A stretch of 8,116 bases of DNA from Candidatus Thioglobus sp. (GTDB lineage Bacteria > Pseudomonadota > Gammaproteobacteria > PS1 > Thioglobaceae), in NCBI GenBank assembly GCA_003978285.1, contig QOAB01000096.1, positions 1-8,116 on the forward strand, written 5' to 3'. Every line of letters begins with the position of its first letter. The stretch's first letter is position 1. Position numbers and translations under genes: made by a program. Shown in pieces: positions 6,607 through 8,116 of this stretch. Below the pieces are notes generated by a model. It was not told the origin of the DNA. It was given only the letters and a program-made list of their open reading frames with translations, and made no database searches.

Positions 6607-8078
6607 TCAAACCATCCTTCGTTTTCTCGTGCGGTCATAATAACAGCCGATGCCACTTCAGTTGCCATATCTTGAATGTCTAATAATTCATCGATTGACA
6701 ATTCTGCTAGGTCATCTACGGTTGCAATATCTGATTCAATTAGTGCTTGCGCCAAGTCTTCACTAACGCCTTCAACACTCATCAACACTTCAGAAGATTC
6801 TGCATCACCTAATGCTTGTACTAGCTGCGCATCAGAAGCACGCTCCTGTAATTCCTCAACCATAGACGAATCAAACTCTTCAATACTTTCTAAACTGGAT
6901 GCATCTGCATCAGCAACTTCGTCAATACTACCAAAACCTTCGTCAATCAACACGCCGGCTACTTCAGAATCAACCCCTAACTTCTCAGCTAATTTCTCAC
7001 TGGTCTTTTGATTTTCTTCTGCTTGTTTGTCATCTGCCTCACCAACGGACATAACATTAAGCTTCCAACCCGTTAAGCGTGAAGCTAATTTAATATTTTG
7101 ACCACCACGACCAATGGCTAATGCCAACTGATCATCTTCAACCGCAATGTCCATTGAATTTTTGTCTTCATCGACGATGATAGCACTTACCTCGGAAGGC
7201 GCCATCGCATTGATCACAAACTGTGCAGGATCCTCATCCCAAAGAATGATATCAACACGCTCGCCATTAAGCTCATTTGATACCGCTTGCACGCGTGCGC
7301 CGCGCATACCAATACAAGAACCGATTGGATCAAGACGTTTATCTTTTGCTCTAACGGCTAATTTTGAACGCAAACCAGGATCTCTGGCACCGCCCATAAT
7401 CTCAATCACGCCTTCAGAAATCTCTGGCACTTCCATCTCGAATAACTCGATCATCATCTCAGGCACCGTACGGCTCAAGAAAATTTGCGCACCACGTGGG
7501 CTTGACTTTACCTCTTTAATATAGGCTCTTAGACGATCATTCTTACGTACTGATTCATTTGGAATTAGGTCAAATTTAGAAATCATGCCATCAACACCAC
7601 CCATATCAACATAGGCATTGCCTCGATCAACACGTTTAACGGTTACCATAATCACCTCGCCCACACGCTTTGTGTAGTCTTCAACAATCACTTCTCTTTC
7701 CGCTTCACGTACTTTTTGGATAATTACTTGTTTTACGATTTGAGCAGCAATACGGCCAAAGGCTTCAGTTTCCATTGGCTCGCGTACAAAATCGTCAACT
7801 GCTACACCATCTGCATCTTTAGCATGAATGTGTAATTCTGTATCAAACTCAGTGCCATCATCATCCACAAAGTTTTCACCGTCATCAATAACCATCCACT
7901 GTCTAAAGGTATTAAACTCACCGGTTTTTCTGTCAATTTCAACATGCGCATCAATATTGTTGCGTTTCTTTGTTGCAACTGCTAATGCCTCTTCTAAAGA
8001 CTCGAGCACATCCTCTTGCGAGATGTTTTTCTCATTAGAAATTGCCTCAACCATCAAAAATAATTCTTTACCTTCCAC
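6603..8078 (-). CDS. nusA: Transcription termination/antitermination factor NusA
   Basis: NusA binds RNA polymerase, lengthens pauses, and shapes intrinsic termination and antitermination. The 491 residues match E. coli NusA (495) throughout. Domains in order: the polymerase-binding N-terminal domain (about 1-135, with VEAISNEKNISQEDV and KQVIIQKVREAER); S1 (about 138-202); KH1 with IGMRGARVQAVSNEL (256-270); KH2 with AIGRGGQNIKLAS (321-333); and two acidic helix-hairpin repeats, AR1 (about 365-415) and AR2 (about 432-487), ending GWFD. Having both repeats is typical of proteobacteria; Bacillus NusA lacks them. The start is GTG at 8078-8076, chosen because a strong AGGAG stands 6 bases upstream. 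The next in-frame ATG is eight codons later, at the second Met, and would cut into the start of the conserved region. It follows rimP by 13 bases. Confidence 0.99.
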   Translation of the reverse strand: MEGKELFLMVEAISNEKNISQEDVLESLEEALAVATKKRNNIDAHVEIDRKTGEFNTFRQWMVIDDGENFVDDDGTEFDTELHIHAKDADGVAVDDFVREPMETEAFGRIAAQIVKQVIIQKVREAEREVIVEDYTKRVGEVIMVTVKRVDRGNAYVDMGGVDGMISKFDLIPNESVRKNDRLRAYIKEVKSSPRGAQIFLSRTVPEMMIELFEMEVPEISEGVIEIMGGARDPGLRSKLAVRAKDKRLDPIGSCIGMRGARVQAVSNELNGERVDIILWDEDPAQFVINAMAPSEVSAIIVDEDKNSMDIAVEDDQLALAIGRGGQNIKLASRLTGWKLNVMSVGEADDKQAEENQKTSEKLAEKLGVDSEVAGVLIDEGFGSIDEVADADASSLESIEEFDSSMVEELQERASDAQLVQALGDAESSEVLMSVEGVSEDLAQALIESDIATVDDLAELSIDELLDIQDMATEVASAVIMTARENEGWFD

Positions 8079-8084
8079 GTCTTT

Positions 8085-8089
8085 CTCCT
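8085..8089 (-). promoter_or_regulatory. Ribosome binding site of nusA
   Basis: The minus strand reads AGGAG here, 6 bases before the GTG at 8078. It is the strongest Shine-Dalgarno match in the window and decides the GTG start over the in-frame ATG eight codons downstream. Confidence 0.85.
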
Positions 8090-8091
8090 GC

Positions 8092-8116
8092 TTAAAAGTC
8101 GGCGACTAAATTCGCC
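8092..8116 (-). CDS. rimP: Ribosome maturation factor RimP, last seven codons only
   Basis: Reading the minus strand from 8115 gives ANLVADF followed by TAA at 8094-8092. E. coli RimP ends ANLVPHF, and rimP is the gene directly before nusA in most bacteria, so this is the 3' end of rimP with the rest outside the window. RimP (YhbC) helps early assembly of the 30S subunit. Only seven codons are visible, so the identification rests on this short match plus the gene order. It ends 13 bases before the nusA GTG, and the nusA ribosome site fills that gap. Confidence 0.85.

Noticed and set aside
6676..7011. Ser-rich + strand frame opposite nusA
   Set aside because: The Ser-rich composition comes from reading the Glu/Asp/Ala-rich acidic repeats of NusA backwards. 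The other + strand frames opposite nusA (7147-7524, 7828-8109) and infB (4632-4985) are rejected for the same kind of reason.
1..8116. CRISPR array, transposon, tRNA, phage or defence genes
   Set aside because: No spaced direct repeats, terminal inverted repeats, transposase motifs or tRNA-like folds were seen. Nearly every base lies in recognised housekeeping genes.

Overview
The window is part of a bacterial chromosome, very probably from a gammaproteobacterium with fairly low GC (mid-40s percent in a hand count of part of purD, about 36% in the one unrecognised gene). The lineage call rests on three things. NusA carries both C-terminal acidic repeats, IF2, TruB and PurD read very close to their Escherichia coli counterparts, and the gene order rimP-nusA-infB-rbfA-truB is the classical one. 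A marine or symbiotic sulfur-oxidiser of the SUP05/Thioglobus type would fit the composition, but that is only a guess.

Layout, left to right. Positions 1-357 (+ strand) hold the 3' end of a BON-domain envelope protein resembling DolP/YraP, with an added charged helical tail. It converges on a long minus-strand gene series, leaving a 29-base gap. Read in the direction of transcription (right to left), that series is: the last seven codons of rimP (8116-8092), nusA (8078-6603), infB (6544-4151), rbfA (4134-3796), truB (3784-2873), an unrecognised 212-residue gene (2851-2213), purD (2203-938) and rnhB (935-387). Gaps between these genes are 13, 58, 16, 11, 21, 9 and 2 bases, so the series looks like one operon. 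There is no gene-free stretch longer than 58 bases.

The first part of the operon serves transcription and translation. RimP and RbfA mature the 30S subunit, NusA controls RNA polymerase pausing and termination, IF2 brings in initiator tRNA, and TruB makes pseudouridine 55 in tRNA. In E. coli, rpsO and pnp follow truB. Here they are replaced by the unknown gene, a purine-synthesis gene and RNase HII.

I found no mobile element, CRISPR array, RNA gene, phage gene or defence system. The window is ordinary conserved housekeeping DNA. The only uncharacterised item is the 212-residue protein between truB and purD. Smaller points are its promoter-like start region, a perfect 9-bp inverted repeat between nusA and infB, and non-ATG starts on rnhB (TTG) and nusA (GTG).
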